A DNA stretch of 48,335 nucleotides from Candidatus Rokuibacteriota bacterium (GTDB taxonomy: Bacteria; Methylomirabilota; Methylomirabilia; Rokubacteriales; CSP1-6), in contig JACPIQ010000136.1 of NCBI GenBank assembly GCA_016188005.1, forward strand, positions 1-48,335, written 5' to 3'. Positions 16,201-24,758 of this stretch are shown here, one piece after another (within the stretch, counting starts at the first letter, position 1; the number at the start of each line of letters is the position of its first letter). The notes under the pieces are model-generated. The model had not been told where the DNA came from. It saw only the letters and a program-made list of their open reading frames with translations, and searched no databases. Made by a program: the position numbers and the translations under genes.

Positions 16201-16517
16201 AATGCCGGGCCGGCAAGGGCCTCTCGCACCTTGCTCTTCTTCAGCCCGGGGCCAGAGGCCCGCAGGAAGTCGATGACGTCGCAGAGCTGCGCGCCCTCGG
16301 TGAGCGCCCACAGGTACTCCTCCTCCTTCTCCCTGACCTCGCGTGCAAAGGCACCGCCCCATGCCCCCTCATCGACCAGGCGCGCCAGCTTCTGGATCCT
16401 GGCCTCGTACTCGCCGAAGCGGCGAGGCACCGAGCCGCGGCGAAGGCCAAGGCTTTCGCAGAAGCTCAGCGCGGCCCGCAGTTGCCTGGCAAGGTCGCCT
16501 ATGGAGACCGTCTGCAA
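16200..16517 (-). CDS. Hypothetical helical protein, probably truncated
   Basis: The minus strand encodes about 105 protein-like residues beginning with a TTG (LQTVSIGDLARQLRAALSF) and containing the charged helix REVREKEEEYLWALTEG and LCDVIDFLRASG. Past about 16200 the frame continues antisense to the LeuD-like fragment, so the natural C-terminus appears to have been lost at the same joint. I do not recognise the family. Confidence 0.4.
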
Positions 16518-16573
16518 CCGGCGCCCCCGATCTGACCGTGGCCGTGTCGGGCCGAAATGTCAGAAAAATGCCA

Positions 16574-16614
16574 GAAAATCGAAGGGGGCTACGGGCTCTG
16601 CCCGTAACCCCCTT
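16574..16614 (-). terminator. Intrinsic terminator downstream of tRNA-Gly
   Basis: A strong hairpin at 16582-16614: AAGGGGG and TACGGGC pair with GCCCGTA and CCCCCTT around a TCT loop, with one C/A mismatch. On the minus strand it is followed by GATTTTC. It lies 7 nt past the CCA end of the tRNA and would end its transcript. Confidence 0.75.
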
Positions 16615-16620
16615 GAAGAT

Positions 16621-16695
16621 TGGAGCGGCCGACCGGATTCGAACCGGCGACGTCCAGCTTGGGAAGCTGGCATTCTGCCACTGAATTACGGCCGC
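16621..16695 (-). tRNA. tRNA-Gly (anticodon CCC)
   Basis: 75 nt on the minus strand. The acceptor stem GCGGCCG pairs with CGGCCGC, followed by T and an encoded CCA. The D-arm contains ATTCAGTGGCAGAAT. The anticodon arm CCAGC-TTCCCAA-GCTGG gives anticodon CCC, which reads GGG. The T-arm is GCCGG-TTCGAAT-CCGGT. All stems close. Degraded genes lie directly downstream, which fits tRNA genes as frequent integration or deletion points. Confidence 0.95.
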
Positions 16696-16741
16696 TCGAC
16701 GTCCCTGATTCTAGCCCGTGCGCCCGGGCCCTGTCATCCCC

Positions 16742-18292
16742 TTACTTCGCGTCCCTGACGGCCATGTCGTAGCCCTTGAGCCGCTCGTCGCCGCGCGCCT
16801 TCCACACCAGGCGCTTGGTGGCGCCGTAGAGGTCCAGCTGCTGGTAGAGCGGCATGGCCGCGGCGTCCTCGACCCAGGGCCGGTTGATCTTGTGGTACAG
16901 CTCGAGCCGTTTCTTGGAATCCATGGTCTTCTGCGCCTCGTCGACCATGCCGTCGAAGTCGGCGTTGTGGTAGTTGCCGAGGATCCTGCCGGAGCGGAAG
17001 AGCGGGCCGTAGACGGTCTCGGCATCGTACGCCGGGGTGCCCCAGCCGATGAGCCACACCGGCCCCGCCTTGTGCACGTAGGCCATGGTGTTGAGGTACG
17101 TGCCCCACTCGTGGATCCTCAGCGTCGTGCGGATGCCGGCCTTGGTGAGCTGTCCCGCCACGGCCTCGGCTACCTCCTTGTCGCGCACGTAGCGCCCCTG
17201 GGGGCCGTTGAGGACCATGTCGACCCCGTTGGGGAAACCCGCGGCGGTGAGGAGCTGCTTCGTCTTCGCCAGGTCCTGCTTGATGGGCTTGAGCGCGGGG
17301 TCGAAGCCGAAGTGCTTGCTCGTGAGCATGGTGGCCACACGCACGCCCTTGCCATCGAGCACGTTCTTGACGATCTCGTCGATGTCCACCGCGTGATTCA
17401 TGGCCTGACGCACCCGCTTGTCGGCCACCGGCCCCGGGTACGGGCCGACCAGCTTGTGCTGGGCGTCGAACTGATGCGTGTAGTACATGAGCTGGATGGT
17501 CCGGACGCTGGGCGCCGTGGAGAGGAAGAGCTTCGGGTGGTTGGCGATGATGTTGGCAAGATGCGGCGGAATGTTCACGGCCACGTCGATCTCGCCGTTC
17601 TGGAGCGCCGCCACCCGCACAGCGTCGTCCGGGATGGGCCGGAACACCAGCGTCTTGATCTTCGGGGCACCCCGCCAGTACTGCTCGTTGGCCTCCAGCT
17701 CGATCCGATCATCCTTCACCCAGCGGACGAACTTGAAGGGGCCCGAGCCCACGGGGTTCCTCGCCACGTGGGCCAGCTCCTTCTCCTTGTAGTACCTGGG
17801 CGGGAGCATCGTCGGCTGGCCCGTGGCCATCAGCGTGTCGAGGATCGGCCACGGCGCCTTCGTGTGGATGCGCGCGGTGTAGGGATCCACGACCTCGACG
17901 CGCTCGATGGGCGAGAAGGGGGAGGCGCCCCGGAGCTTGAGCTTGGGGTCCACGAGCCGCTCCAGGCTGAACTTGACCGACTCCGCGTCGAAGGGCTCGC
18001 CGTTGTGGAACTTGATCCCCTTGCGCAGCTTGAACTCCCAGACCGTGGGGGCCACGTTCCTGTACGACTCGGCCAGCGCCGGGACGATCGTGAGTTCCTG
18101 ATTCCGCTCGAGCAGCGTGTCGAAGACGTTCGCCGCCAGGTTGGCGGCGGGGGTCTCCTGATGGTTCATGGGGTCGAGGGTCGTGGGATCCACACCCTGG
18201 GCGATCACAACGGTGCCCTTGGGAGCGGCCGAGCCAGGGAACGGCCAGGCGGCCAGCAGCGTGATGAGCAGGATGCCGAGTATCCAGGGCAT
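16742..18292 (-). CDS. ABC transporter peptide/nickel-type substrate-binding protein (family 5)
   Basis: A 516-residue DppA/OppA-like extracellular binding protein: signal peptide MPWILGILLITLLAAW ending near SAAP, then VVIAQGVDPTTLDPM, YRNVAPTVWEFKLRKGIKFH (a family signature), NGEPFDAESVKFSLERL, NPVGSGPFKFVRW, and the C-terminal lobe with DKRVRQAMNHAVD and a YGPLF segment. It would bind a peptide or similar solute for an ABC permease, but no permease or ATPase genes adjoin it. The start at 18292 has AAGGAGG 5 nt upstream. The gene has its own promoter within the end of the upstream nucleotidyltransferase gene. Confidence 0.92.
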   Translation of the reverse strand: MPWILGILLITLLAAWPFPGSAAPKGTVVIAQGVDPTTLDPMNHQETPAANLAANVFDTLLERNQELTIVPALAESYRNVAPTVWEFKLRKGIKFHNGEPFDAESVKFSLERLVDPKLKLRGASPFSPIERVEVVDPYTARIHTKAPWPILDTLMATGQPTMLPPRYYKEKELAHVARNPVGSGPFKFVRWVKDDRIELEANEQYWRGAPKIKTLVFRPIPDDAVRVAALQNGEIDVAVNIPPHLANIIANHPKLFLSTAPSVRTIQLMYYTHQFDAQHKLVGPYPGPVADKRVRQAMNHAVDIDEIVKNVLDGKGVRVATMLTSKHFGFDPALKPIKQDLAKTKQLLTAAGFPNGVDMVLNGPQGRYVRDKEVAEAVAGQLTKAGIRTTLRIHEWGTYLNTMAYVHKAGPVWLIGWGTPAYDAETVYGPLFRSGRILGNYHNADFDGMVDEAQKTMDSKKRLELYHKINRPWVEDAAAMPLYQQLDLYGATKRLVWKARGDERLKGYDMAVRDAK

Positions 18293-18337
18293 GGGAGCCT
18301 CCTTGTCGTGAGTCACGGGCGCGGCGGGATGGCGCCT

Positions 18338-18366
18338 ACTCTAGGGACTGTCCCCGGCGGAGTCAA
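18338..18366 (-). promoter_or_regulatory. Sigma70-like promoter of the peptide-binding protein gene
   Basis: TTGACT (complement of 18361-18366), a 17-nt spacer and TAGAGT (complement of 18338-18343). The -10 box contains the stop codon of the upstream gene, so the promoter is embedded in that gene's 3' end. A roughly 40-nt leader with a strong Shine-Dalgarno follows. Confidence 0.6.
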
Positions 18367-19816
18367 GCCGCGCAGCGCCCCCGGTCCGCAGGGAGGCGAG
18401 CGCCTCCTCGCGGGTCGTGACCAGACCGAGGGTCTGGGCCTCGCGCGCCCGCGCCAGGAGGCGGCCCACCTCGGGCCCCGGCGCCAGGCCGAAGGCCGCC
18501 ATCACGTCCTCGCCCCGGAGCAGCGGCGGCTCGGCGGCGAGCGCCTGCTCCTCGGCGACCCCCGACAGCAGCGTGCGGACGACCTCGCCCCCGGGGCCCA
18601 CCCACACGGCGAGCGGCGACTCGCCGCGCACCGCTGCGGCGTCGGCCAGGGCCAGGAGCAGCAGGTCGCGGGCGTCGTTGCCCAGGTCGCGGAAGAAGCG
18701 GTGGCGCGCGCGGCGCGTGATGGTGCCGGCGCGAGTGAGATGCATCGGGCGCAGGTGCTGGCGCACGAGACGCGCGAGGAACTCCGCCGCGCGGCCCGAG
18801 AGACGGAAGCGCCGCGCCACGGCGGCGGCCCGCTCCGCGCCGAGCCGGTCGTGGCCGATGAAGCGGACCTGATCCTCCGCGAGGGCACGGGTCTCGGGCT
18901 TCGCCACGTCGTGGAGCAGGGCGGCGAGCTTGAGTGCCTCCCGCCGCGTCAGCCGGTCTCCCAGATCCTCGGCGAGGTGGGCCCGCAGCTCGCCGCCCCA
19001 CGGCGACAGCGCGCCGAGATCCTCGACCAGGAGATCCATGGCCTCCACGGTCCGGAGCGTGTGCTCCCACACGTCGAAGCGGTGCGGCGCGGGCTGGAGC
19101 GTCGCCTTCATCGCGGCGCTCTCCGGGAGCAGCACCGCGACGACGCCGAGGTCGTCGAGCATCCGCAGCCCCTGCCCCGCGGCCCGGTCGCCGAGAAGCG
19201 CGACGATCTCGTCGCGGACCCGCTCGGCCGCGACTCGGGCCAGGCGCGGCGCGGCGGCCCGCACGGCCGTCTCGACCTCGGCGTCGAGCGTCCACCCGGG
19301 AGCGAGCGCCAGGCGCACTCCGCGCAGCGCCCGGACGGGGTCGTCCCGGATCGCCGAGGGAGCGCAGAGCCGGACGCGGCGTGCCGCGAGATCGTCGAGT
19401 CCGCCCGTGGCGTCGGTGACGGGCGCCTGCCCGGTGACCACCAGCGCCTCCACGGGCACGGCCAGAGCGTTGACGCTGAAGTCGCGTGCCCGCAGGTCCT
19501 CCTCGAGGGTGGGAGCCCGGAAGTCGCCGAGGTCCAGTTGCACCGGAGCGGCGACCCGCCCCATCCCCCGCCCTCCGTCGAGCACCACGAAGGCGGCCGA
19601 AAGGCGCGCGGCCAGCGCGCGGCCCAGCCCGAGCGCTCCGGAGGGCACCGCCACGTCCAGCTCGCTCACCGCCCGGCCGAGGAGCGCGTCGCGGACGGCC
19701 CCGCCCACGAGCCAGGCTGAGGCGCCCGGACCCAGCAGCGAGGCAAGCTCCGAGAGCGCGTGCCGGATGTCGCCGGGGAAGCGCTCGAGCGATACCTGCG
19801 CGGTGGTGGCCGTCAC
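18341..19816 (-). CDS. tRNA nucleotidyltransferase / poly(A) polymerase family with HD domain
   Basis: A 491-residue class II nucleotidyltransferase of the CCA-adding/PcnB type. The head domain has LVGGAVRDALLGR followed by SELDVAVP, then LEEDLRARDFSVNALAV and the RNA-binding IRDDPVRALRGVRLAL. An HD domain contains LAALLHDVAKPETR and the HRFDVWEHTLRTV segment. The usual metal-binding pair is D-x-D; here the first position is Glu (E-L-D). The GTG start overlaps the amidohydrolase stop (GTGA), so this is the last gene of a four-gene run. It probably repairs or adds the tRNA 3' CCA, but the encoded CCA on tRNA-Gly and the Glu substitution leave the exact activity open. Confidence 0.85.
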   Translation of the reverse strand: MTATTAQVSLERFPGDIRHALSELASLLGPGASAWLVGGAVRDALLGRAVSELDVAVPSGALGLGRALAARLSAAFVVLDGGRGMGRVAAPVQLDLGDFRAPTLEEDLRARDFSVNALAVPVEALVVTGQAPVTDATGGLDDLAARRVRLCAPSAIRDDPVRALRGVRLALAPGWTLDAEVETAVRAAAPRLARVAAERVRDEIVALLGDRAAGQGLRMLDDLGVVAVLLPESAAMKATLQPAPHRFDVWEHTLRTVEAMDLLVEDLGALSPWGGELRAHLAEDLGDRLTRREALKLAALLHDVAKPETRALAEDQVRFIGHDRLGAERAAAVARRFRLSGRAAEFLARLVRQHLRPMHLTRAGTITRRARHRFFRDLGNDARDLLLLALADAAAVRGESPLAVWVGPGGEVVRTLLSGVAEEQALAAEPPLLRGEDVMAAFGLAPGPEVGRLLARAREAQTLGLVTTREEALASLRTGGAARLDSAGDSP

Positions 19817-20667
19817 GGCGGGCCGAGCAGGCGTGCCGCGTTGTCGAAGAAGAGCTTCCGGTAGACGGCCAGCGGCAGATCGCGCATCCAGAGCGCCTGG
19901 CGCTCGTCCTCGTAGGGCCACGGGAGGTTCGGAAAGTCGCTCCCGAAGAGGATGCGGTCCTGCCACTGCAGCAGGTCGTCGTTGCTGACCTCGATCTGGT
20001 TGATGTTGCTGAGCCCTTGGTGCTCGGCGCGGAATGGGGCGAAGGCCATGGTGGTGTCCAGGTAGAGGTTCGGGCACCGCTCCATGAGGGCGAAGAACTC
20101 GCGCGTCTCGAAGGAACCCATGTGTGCCACGATGACCTTGAGCCCCGGGAAGCGCTCCATGACGCGCGCGAAGGCGGGGAAGCCGTCGAAGCCGTTGGGC
20201 CAGGGGGCGCTCCCCACGTGGATCAGGAGGAGCCGGTCGAGGGCGAGCAGGCGCTCGTAGACCGGCATCACGCGCGGGTCGTCGGGGAAGAAGCGCTGCA
20301 CGTTGATGTGGAGCTTGAAGCCCTGGAAGCCGTAGTCGGTGAGCGCCTCCTCCGCCACCTCCAGCATGTCGGGATCGTCGGGATGGATCGTTCCGAGGGG
20401 CAGGCCACCGGGCACCCGCGCCCGCGTCGCGTGCAGCCAGGCATTGATGTCGCGGGCGATACCGGGCTTGTGGGCGTAGGAGAAGTACAGGAAGCGCTCG
20501 ACGCCGCGCTCGCGGAGGAACCCCGCGACGAGCGCGGGGTCGGTGGGCGACCGGAGCGTCCAGTTCGAGCGCTCGGCGAACCACCGCCGGATCGCGCGGA
20601 AGAGCCACTCCGGGTGCAGGTGGGTGTGGACGTCGATGTAGCGGAAGCCCGGCGGCGGCTCCGTCAT
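19813..20667 (-). CDS. Amidohydrolase 2 family metal-dependent hydrolase/decarboxylase
   Basis: A 284-residue TIM-barrel protein of the amidohydrolase-related family (ACMSD/gamma-resorcylate decarboxylase-like). Metal and active-site positions are visible: DVHTHLHP at the N-terminus (H-x-H), FKLHIN, LIHVGSAPWP, VAHMGSFE and LFGSDFPNLPW near the C-terminus. The ATG overlaps the upstream stop as ATGA and its own stop overlaps the nucleotidyltransferase start. The substrate is unknown. Confidence 0.88.
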   Translation of the reverse strand: MTEPPPGFRYIDVHTHLHPEWLFRAIRRWFAERSNWTLRSPTDPALVAGFLRERGVERFLYFSYAHKPGIARDINAWLHATRARVPGGLPLGTIHPDDPDMLEVAEEALTDYGFQGFKLHINVQRFFPDDPRVMPVYERLLALDRLLLIHVGSAPWPNGFDGFPAFARVMERFPGLKVIVAHMGSFETREFFALMERCPNLYLDTTMAFAPFRAEHQGLSNINQIEVSNDDLLQWQDRILFGSDFPNLPWPYEDERQALWMRDLPLAVYRKLFFDNAARLLGPP

Positions 20668-21563
20668 CGAGCGCTCACCACGAAGCGGCCGGGCCAGCCG
20701 GCCACCTCCACGGCCGCGCGGAGCACCCCGCGTCCCTCGAGCCGCGCCAGCGCCGCCGCCATGTCGCCGGGCGGCAGCCCGAACAGCCGCGCGAGCCGGG
20801 CGGGGGTCGACCAGCGGGCCGCGGCGAGATAGCGGGCGAGGAGCCGGTCGACGGCGGCGGCGCGCGTGAGCCGGCGCCCCTCGGCCACGGCCTCGGGCAG
20901 CCAGCGCTCGAGCAAGTCCCACCGGTAGGAGAAGCTCGGCTCGTAGCGCTCCTCCGTCTTCGCGATCCACAGTCCTTGCTGCAGCTCCGCCATCGCACGC
21001 TCGAACTCGCGCGTCTTCGCCGGCTCCAGCATGTGGCAGTCGGCGCGCAGCCCGCGCGTGTACTGCGGGGACTCGCGCACGAGGCTGTCCATGAGGCGCC
21101 GGGCGGTGAGCGACAGCCGGCCCGCCGCGTACTCCGCGCGGTAGTCGCGGGCCCGCTGGCGTCCCCGCCCGAGCGCGTAGAAGGCGGGGAACAGATCCAG
21201 CGCGACGAGCACGGGATGTCCCTTGAGGAGCTTGCCGTAGTAGACCTGGCGCCGTGCAGGCAGCGTGTCCTTGAGCTCCCACGTGAGCCCGATCCCGGGG
21301 TCGTGGTGCGACCGCCGCGGCCAGCGCGGACGCTCCCGTCCCGCGACGGCTTCCCACAGGCACGCGAGCCCCTCGGGGAAGACGTGGAAGGTGGAGCAGA
21401 CGCCCACGGCCTCGACGAAGCCGAGCGCGCCGGCCGCGGACCGGATCCGCAGCGCCGGGCGCTGGCGGAAGGCCGTGCGGCGCGCGATCAGGAGCGCCGC
21501 GGCGTCCGGTCCCGTCACCGGCTCGGGCCGGCGGGCCCGCGCCGCGCCCGCTCCCTGCGACAT
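20664..21563 (-). CDS. AlkZ-related / winged-helix DNA glycosylase-like protein
   Basis: A 299-residue protein of the family often annotated as AlkZ-related (winged-helix DNA-glycosylase-like). The call rests on general recognition of segments such as GFVEAVGVCSTFHVFPEGLA, LTWELKDTLPARRQVYYGKL, RLMDSLVRESPQYTRGLRA and a C-terminal winged-helix-like STPARLARLFGLPPGDMAA. Biochemical function in this subfamily is not established to my knowledge, and I do not see the Q-x-D pair of true AlkZ. It lies 10 nt after the KaiC-like gene and overlaps the amidohydrolase start, so it is within one operon. Confidence 0.6.
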   Translation of the reverse strand: MSQGAGAARARRPEPVTGPDAAALLIARRTAFRQRPALRIRSAAGALGFVEAVGVCSTFHVFPEGLACLWEAVAGRERPRWPRRSHHDPGIGLTWELKDTLPARRQVYYGKLLKGHPVLVALDLFPAFYALGRGRQRARDYRAEYAAGRLSLTARRLMDSLVRESPQYTRGLRADCHMLEPAKTREFERAMAELQQGLWIAKTEERYEPSFSYRWDLLERWLPEAVAEGRRLTRAAAVDRLLARYLAAARWSTPARLARLFGLPPGDMAAALARLEGRGVLRAAVEVAGWPGRFVVSAR

Positions 21564-21573
21564 CACCCGCCGC

Positions 21574-22455
21574 TCAGAGGAGGATGCCCTGCTCGGTGAC
21601 CCGGTACTCGGCGATCTCGTCGCTCATGGCGCTGCCGCGGTGCTTGACCACGGCCAGGAAGCGCCCGATGCGGCTGCCCACGCGCTCGCTGCCCATGACG
21701 AGGATCGTGTTGGCGACCGCCCCGATGTCCCCGCTGGCCACCTTGCGCCCGATCAGGTGCTCGAGCTGCGTCTCTTCTGTCGTGACCAGGAGGAGGGTCG
21801 TCACCTGCGCGTGGTCGTACCGGTGGGCGTCGATGAACGCGCGATGCTTCCACACGGGCAGGCAGATCTCCATGCCCAGGGTCTCGCTGTCGCGGTGGAT
21901 CACCTTCCGGTAGAGATCGTCGAAGAGGTAGGGCTGGATGTAGTCGTCCGGGACGTCCATGGGCTCGATGCCGTCCACGACGACGCGGCGGGTACCGGCG
22001 CCCAGGTGGAAATACACGAAGGGGCGGACGGTGTAGAGCGCATGGTTGTAGACCGCCTTCCAGTTCCAGTCGAACTCGAAACCGTCGATGGTCGACACCT
22101 GGTAGTCGCGCAGCTTGCCCACCCACGGCAGCGCGTCGCAGTAGAAGGCCCGCATCTGCTCGGCGGGCGGATACGGGTCCGTCATGGGCGTGACCGTGTG
22201 GGTCCACCGCCTGAGGTCCCATCCGAAGAGGCGCGCCGCATAGGCGTGATGCTGCTGGGAGTCCCCGCGCGCGTTCATGTCGAAGACGAGCCCGGGGGCG
22301 CCGTCCGCGACCCGGCCGTGGCTGCCGAAGGTGAGGCCCAGGTGGGTCTTGCCGATGCCGGTGGCCCCGTAGGCCACCGTGAGGGTTCCGGGCAGGAGCC
22401 CGCCGCCCAGCATATCGTCGAGCCGCGCCAGGCCCGTGGAGACGCGCGTCGTCAT
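21574..22455 (-). CDS. KaiC-like RecA-superfamily ATPase (single domain)
   Basis: A 293-residue P-loop ATPase. It begins RVSTGLARLDDMLGGGLLPG, as KaiC/RadA-like proteins do, followed by Walker A GATGIGKTH, and a Walker B strand RVVVDGIEP. Only one RecA domain is present, so it is not a clock KaiC. Such proteins are often signalling or regulatory ATPases. The ATG lies 9 nt after a good -10 box, so the mRNA is probably leaderless. It is divergently transcribed from an HD-GYP gene whose promoter is also leaderless, which suggests a shared regulatory function. Confidence 0.8.
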   Translation of the reverse strand: MTTRVSTGLARLDDMLGGGLLPGTLTVAYGATGIGKTHLGLTFGSHGRVADGAPGLVFDMNARGDSQQHHAYAARLFGWDLRRWTHTVTPMTDPYPPAEQMRAFYCDALPWVGKLRDYQVSTIDGFEFDWNWKAVYNHALYTVRPFVYFHLGAGTRRVVVDGIEPMDVPDDYIQPYLFDDLYRKVIHRDSETLGMEICLPVWKHRAFIDAHRYDHAQVTTLLLVTTEETQLEHLIGRKVASGDIGAVANTILVMGSERVGSRIGRFLAVVKHRGSAMSDEIAEYRVTEQGILL

Positions 22456-22464
22456 AGGGATTGG

Positions 22465-22493
22465 ATTTTACGGGGGCCGCGCGGCACGGTCAA
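22465..22493 (-). promoter_or_regulatory. Sigma70-like promoter of the KaiC-like gene (leaderless)
   Basis: TTGACC (complement of 22488-22493), a 17-nt spacer and TAAAAT (complement of 22465-22470). The ATG starts 9 nt further on. Confidence 0.65.
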
Positions 22494-22530
22494 GCCGCCC
22501 GCGCCCGCGGTGGAAGCGCCCGGGCGTCGC

Positions 22531-22560
22531 TTGACTCGGACGGGGGACGGATCATACTCT
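22531..22560 (+). promoter_or_regulatory. Sigma70-like promoter of the HD-GYP gene (leaderless)
   Basis: TTGACT (22531-22536), an 18-nt spacer and TACTCT (22555-22560). The ATG at 22567 begins 6 nt later, at the expected transcription start. Confidence 0.65.
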
Positions 22561-22566
22561 CCCTCC

Positions 22567-24471
22567 ATGCCTCGCCGCATCGTGTGGTATCCGGACGGCT
22601 CGCCGGTCGCGCAGCTGGCGGCGGCGCTGCCCGTCCCCTTCGAGGGGCACCCCCTCTCCCAGGCCCCGACGCTGAGGAGCCGGGCCGGCGACCCCGAGAT
22701 CCTGGTGCTGGACGCCGATCACGATCCGCTGGACTCCGCCAGGGCCCTCGGCCAGCGGGCCAACTCCGTGCTCGTGGTGGGCCTGGTCTCGCCGGAGGAC
22801 GACGGGCCCCGCTGGCCCATGTCGTGGTACGCGTGCCTTCCCCGGCCGGTGACACCGTCGGTGCTCGCAAAGACCCTCGAGAACGCCGCCGAGCACCTCC
22901 GGCTCAGCCTCGAGGCCGAGCAGACCAGGAAGGAGCTCGAGGAGCTCAACGCCATCGGCGTGAGCCTCTCGGCGGAGCGCGACACGAACGCGCTCCTCGC
23001 GCTGATCCTCACCAAGGCGCGCGCGATCACCCACAGCGACGCCGGCTCCATCTACCTCGTGGACGAGCCCGAGGAGGGGCAGCGCCGGCTCCGCTTCAAG
23101 CTGACGCAGAACGACTTCGTCCAGGTGCCCTTCACCGAGTTCACCATGCCCATCAGCGAGGAGAGCGTTGCCGGGCACGTGGCGCTGAGCGGAGAGCTGC
23201 TCCACCTGGAGGACGCCTACGCCCCGCCCCCGGGGGCGCGCTACCAGATCAACCGCTCCTTCGACCAGCAGATCGGCTACCGGACGAAGTCCATGCTCGT
23301 GGTCGCCATGCGCACGCCCACGGGCGACACCATCGGCGTCCTGCAGCTGATCAACTGCAAGCGAGACGGGCAGCGGCGCTTCCCCTCCGTCGAGGCGATC
23401 GAGCGGGAGGCCGTGCCCTACCCGGCGCGGTTCATCGGGCTGGCCGCCTCGCTCGCCTCGCAGGCAGCGGTGGCGCTCCACAACAGCCGCCTAGTGGACA
23501 ACATCCGGGCCCTCTTCGAGGGTTTCGTCGCCGCCGCCGTGACGGCCATCGAGTCGCGCGATCCCACCACGTCGGGTCACTCCTTCCGGGTGGCGGATCT
23601 GACGATGGCGCTGGCCGCGGCGGTGGATCGCGCCGACAGCGGCCCGTTCCGCGATGCGCGGTTCTCGCCCGACGAGATGAAGGCCATCCGCTACGCCTCG
23701 CTCCTCCACGACTTCGGCAAGGTCGGCGTGCGCGAGGAGGTGCTGGTGAAGGCCAAGAAGCTCTACCCCGGGCACCTCGAGCTGATCGCTCACCGGGTGG
23801 AGGTCATCAAGCGCGGCGTCCAGCTCCGGTCCTGCCGGCGTCAGCTCGACCTGCTGCTGGGCGAGAGCCGGGAGCGCGTGTTGGAGGAGGTCGCCGCGGC
23901 CGACGCGGATCTGGCCCTGATCCTCCAGGAGCTGGACCAGCACCTCAAGACCGTGGTGGCCGCCAACGAGCCCACCGTCATGGCGGCAGATACCGCCTCC
24001 AGGATCAAGCACCTCGCCCTCACCCGCTTCGAGGACCACCTGGGCGAGAGCCAGACGGTGATCACGCCGGAGGAGGCCCGGATTCTGTCCATCGCCCGGG
24101 GCAGCCTGACGCCCGAGGAGTTCGCGCAGATCCAGTCCCACGTGGTCCACACCTTCCAGTTCCTCTCCCAGATCCCGTGGACCAGGGAGCTGAAGCTCGT
24201 GCCCGAGATCGCCCGGTCGCACCATGAGAAGCTGAACGGGAGCGGGTACCCCGACCGGGTCAAGGGCGGCCAGATCCCGATCCAGAGCCGCATGATGACC
24301 ATCGCGGATATCTTCGACGCGCTCACGGCCAGCGACCGCCCCTACAAGGCGGCCGTGCCCGTGGAGCGGGCGCTCGAGATCCTCGCCCTCGAGCGCAACT
24401 CCGGCGCCCTCGACCCCGATCTCCTGGATCTCTTCATCGCCCTCCGCCCGTGGGAGTCCCGCTCCCCCTAG
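22567..24471 (+). CDS. GAF-HD-GYP signalling protein (cyclic-di-GMP phosphodiesterase type)
   Basis: A 634-residue protein. Residues 1-110 resemble a degenerate receiver-like domain (EILVLDADHDP). A GAF domain follows (about 125-300; DAGSIYLVDEPEEG, SMLVVAMRTPTGDTIGVLQL). The C-terminal HD-GYP domain has GHSFRVADL, the HD pair in LLHDFGKVGV, HHEKLNGSGYP and the closing IADIFDALTASDRPYK. A roughly 100-residue helical insert separates the HD and GYP parts. HD-GYP proteins hydrolyse c-di-GMP or related cyclic dinucleotides, and the metal ligands look intact. The GAF domain would sense a small molecule. It is divergent from the KaiC-like gene. Confidence 0.92.
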   Translation: MPRRIVWYPDGSPVAQLAAALPVPFEGHPLSQAPTLRSRAGDPEILVLDADHDPLDSARALGQRANSVLVVGLVSPEDDGPRWPMSWYACLPRPVTPSVLAKTLENAAEHLRLSLEAEQTRKELEELNAIGVSLSAERDTNALLALILTKARAITHSDAGSIYLVDEPEEGQRRLRFKLTQNDFVQVPFTEFTMPISEESVAGHVALSGELLHLEDAYAPPPGARYQINRSFDQQIGYRTKSMLVVAMRTPTGDTIGVLQLINCKRDGQRRFPSVEAIEREAVPYPARFIGLAASLASQAAVALHNSRLVDNIRALFEGFVAAAVTAIESRDPTTSGHSFRVADLTMALAAAVDRADSGPFRDARFSPDEMKAIRYASLLHDFGKVGVREEVLVKAKKLYPGHLELIAHRVEVIKRGVQLRSCRRQLDLLLGESRERVLEEVAAADADLALILQELDQHLKTVVAANEPTVMAADTASRIKHLALTRFEDHLGESQTVITPEEARILSIARGSLTPEEFAQIQSHVVHTFQFLSQIPWTRELKLVPEIARSHHEKLNGSGYPDRVKGGQIPIQSRMMTIADIFDALTASDRPYKAAVPVERALEILALERNSGALDPDLLDLFIALRPWESRSP

Positions 24472-24599
24472 CCGCCGAGCAGTCCAAGCACCACGCCCCA
24501 GGACACCAGCCCCGCGAGCATCGCCACGCCGCCAAGCCAGGGCTCGAGCCTGGAAGTCGTCGTCACGTGTAGAGGTGTGCGAGCCGGAAACAAAGACAT
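24468..24599 (-). CDS. Possible small single-span membrane protein
   Basis: A 43-codon frame (starts MSLFPARTPLHV) whose second half, GGVAMLAGLVSWGVVLGLLGG, would form one membrane helix. The stop overlaps the HD-GYP stop tail to tail. There is no clear Shine-Dalgarno. It sits downstream of lexA on the same strand. It is too small to judge without comparison across related genomes. The remaining sequence from 24600 to 24758 shows nothing else. Confidence 0.3.
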   Translation of the reverse strand: MSLFPARTPLHVTTTSRLEPWLGGVAMLAGLVSWGVVLGLLGG

Positions 24600-24758
24600 C
24601 CGCGGACGCCCCCGGCCACGCGCGCCCACGGGCAGGCGTCGCGAGGAGTGCGCGTGGCCGCGCGAAGGGACGTGACCGCGCCCCGCGCGGGCGCGTGCGC
24701 ACTGCACGTGGCGTTTCCTGCGAGCCAGCATGTCGGGCCTCCTGTTCAGCTGCCGCAC

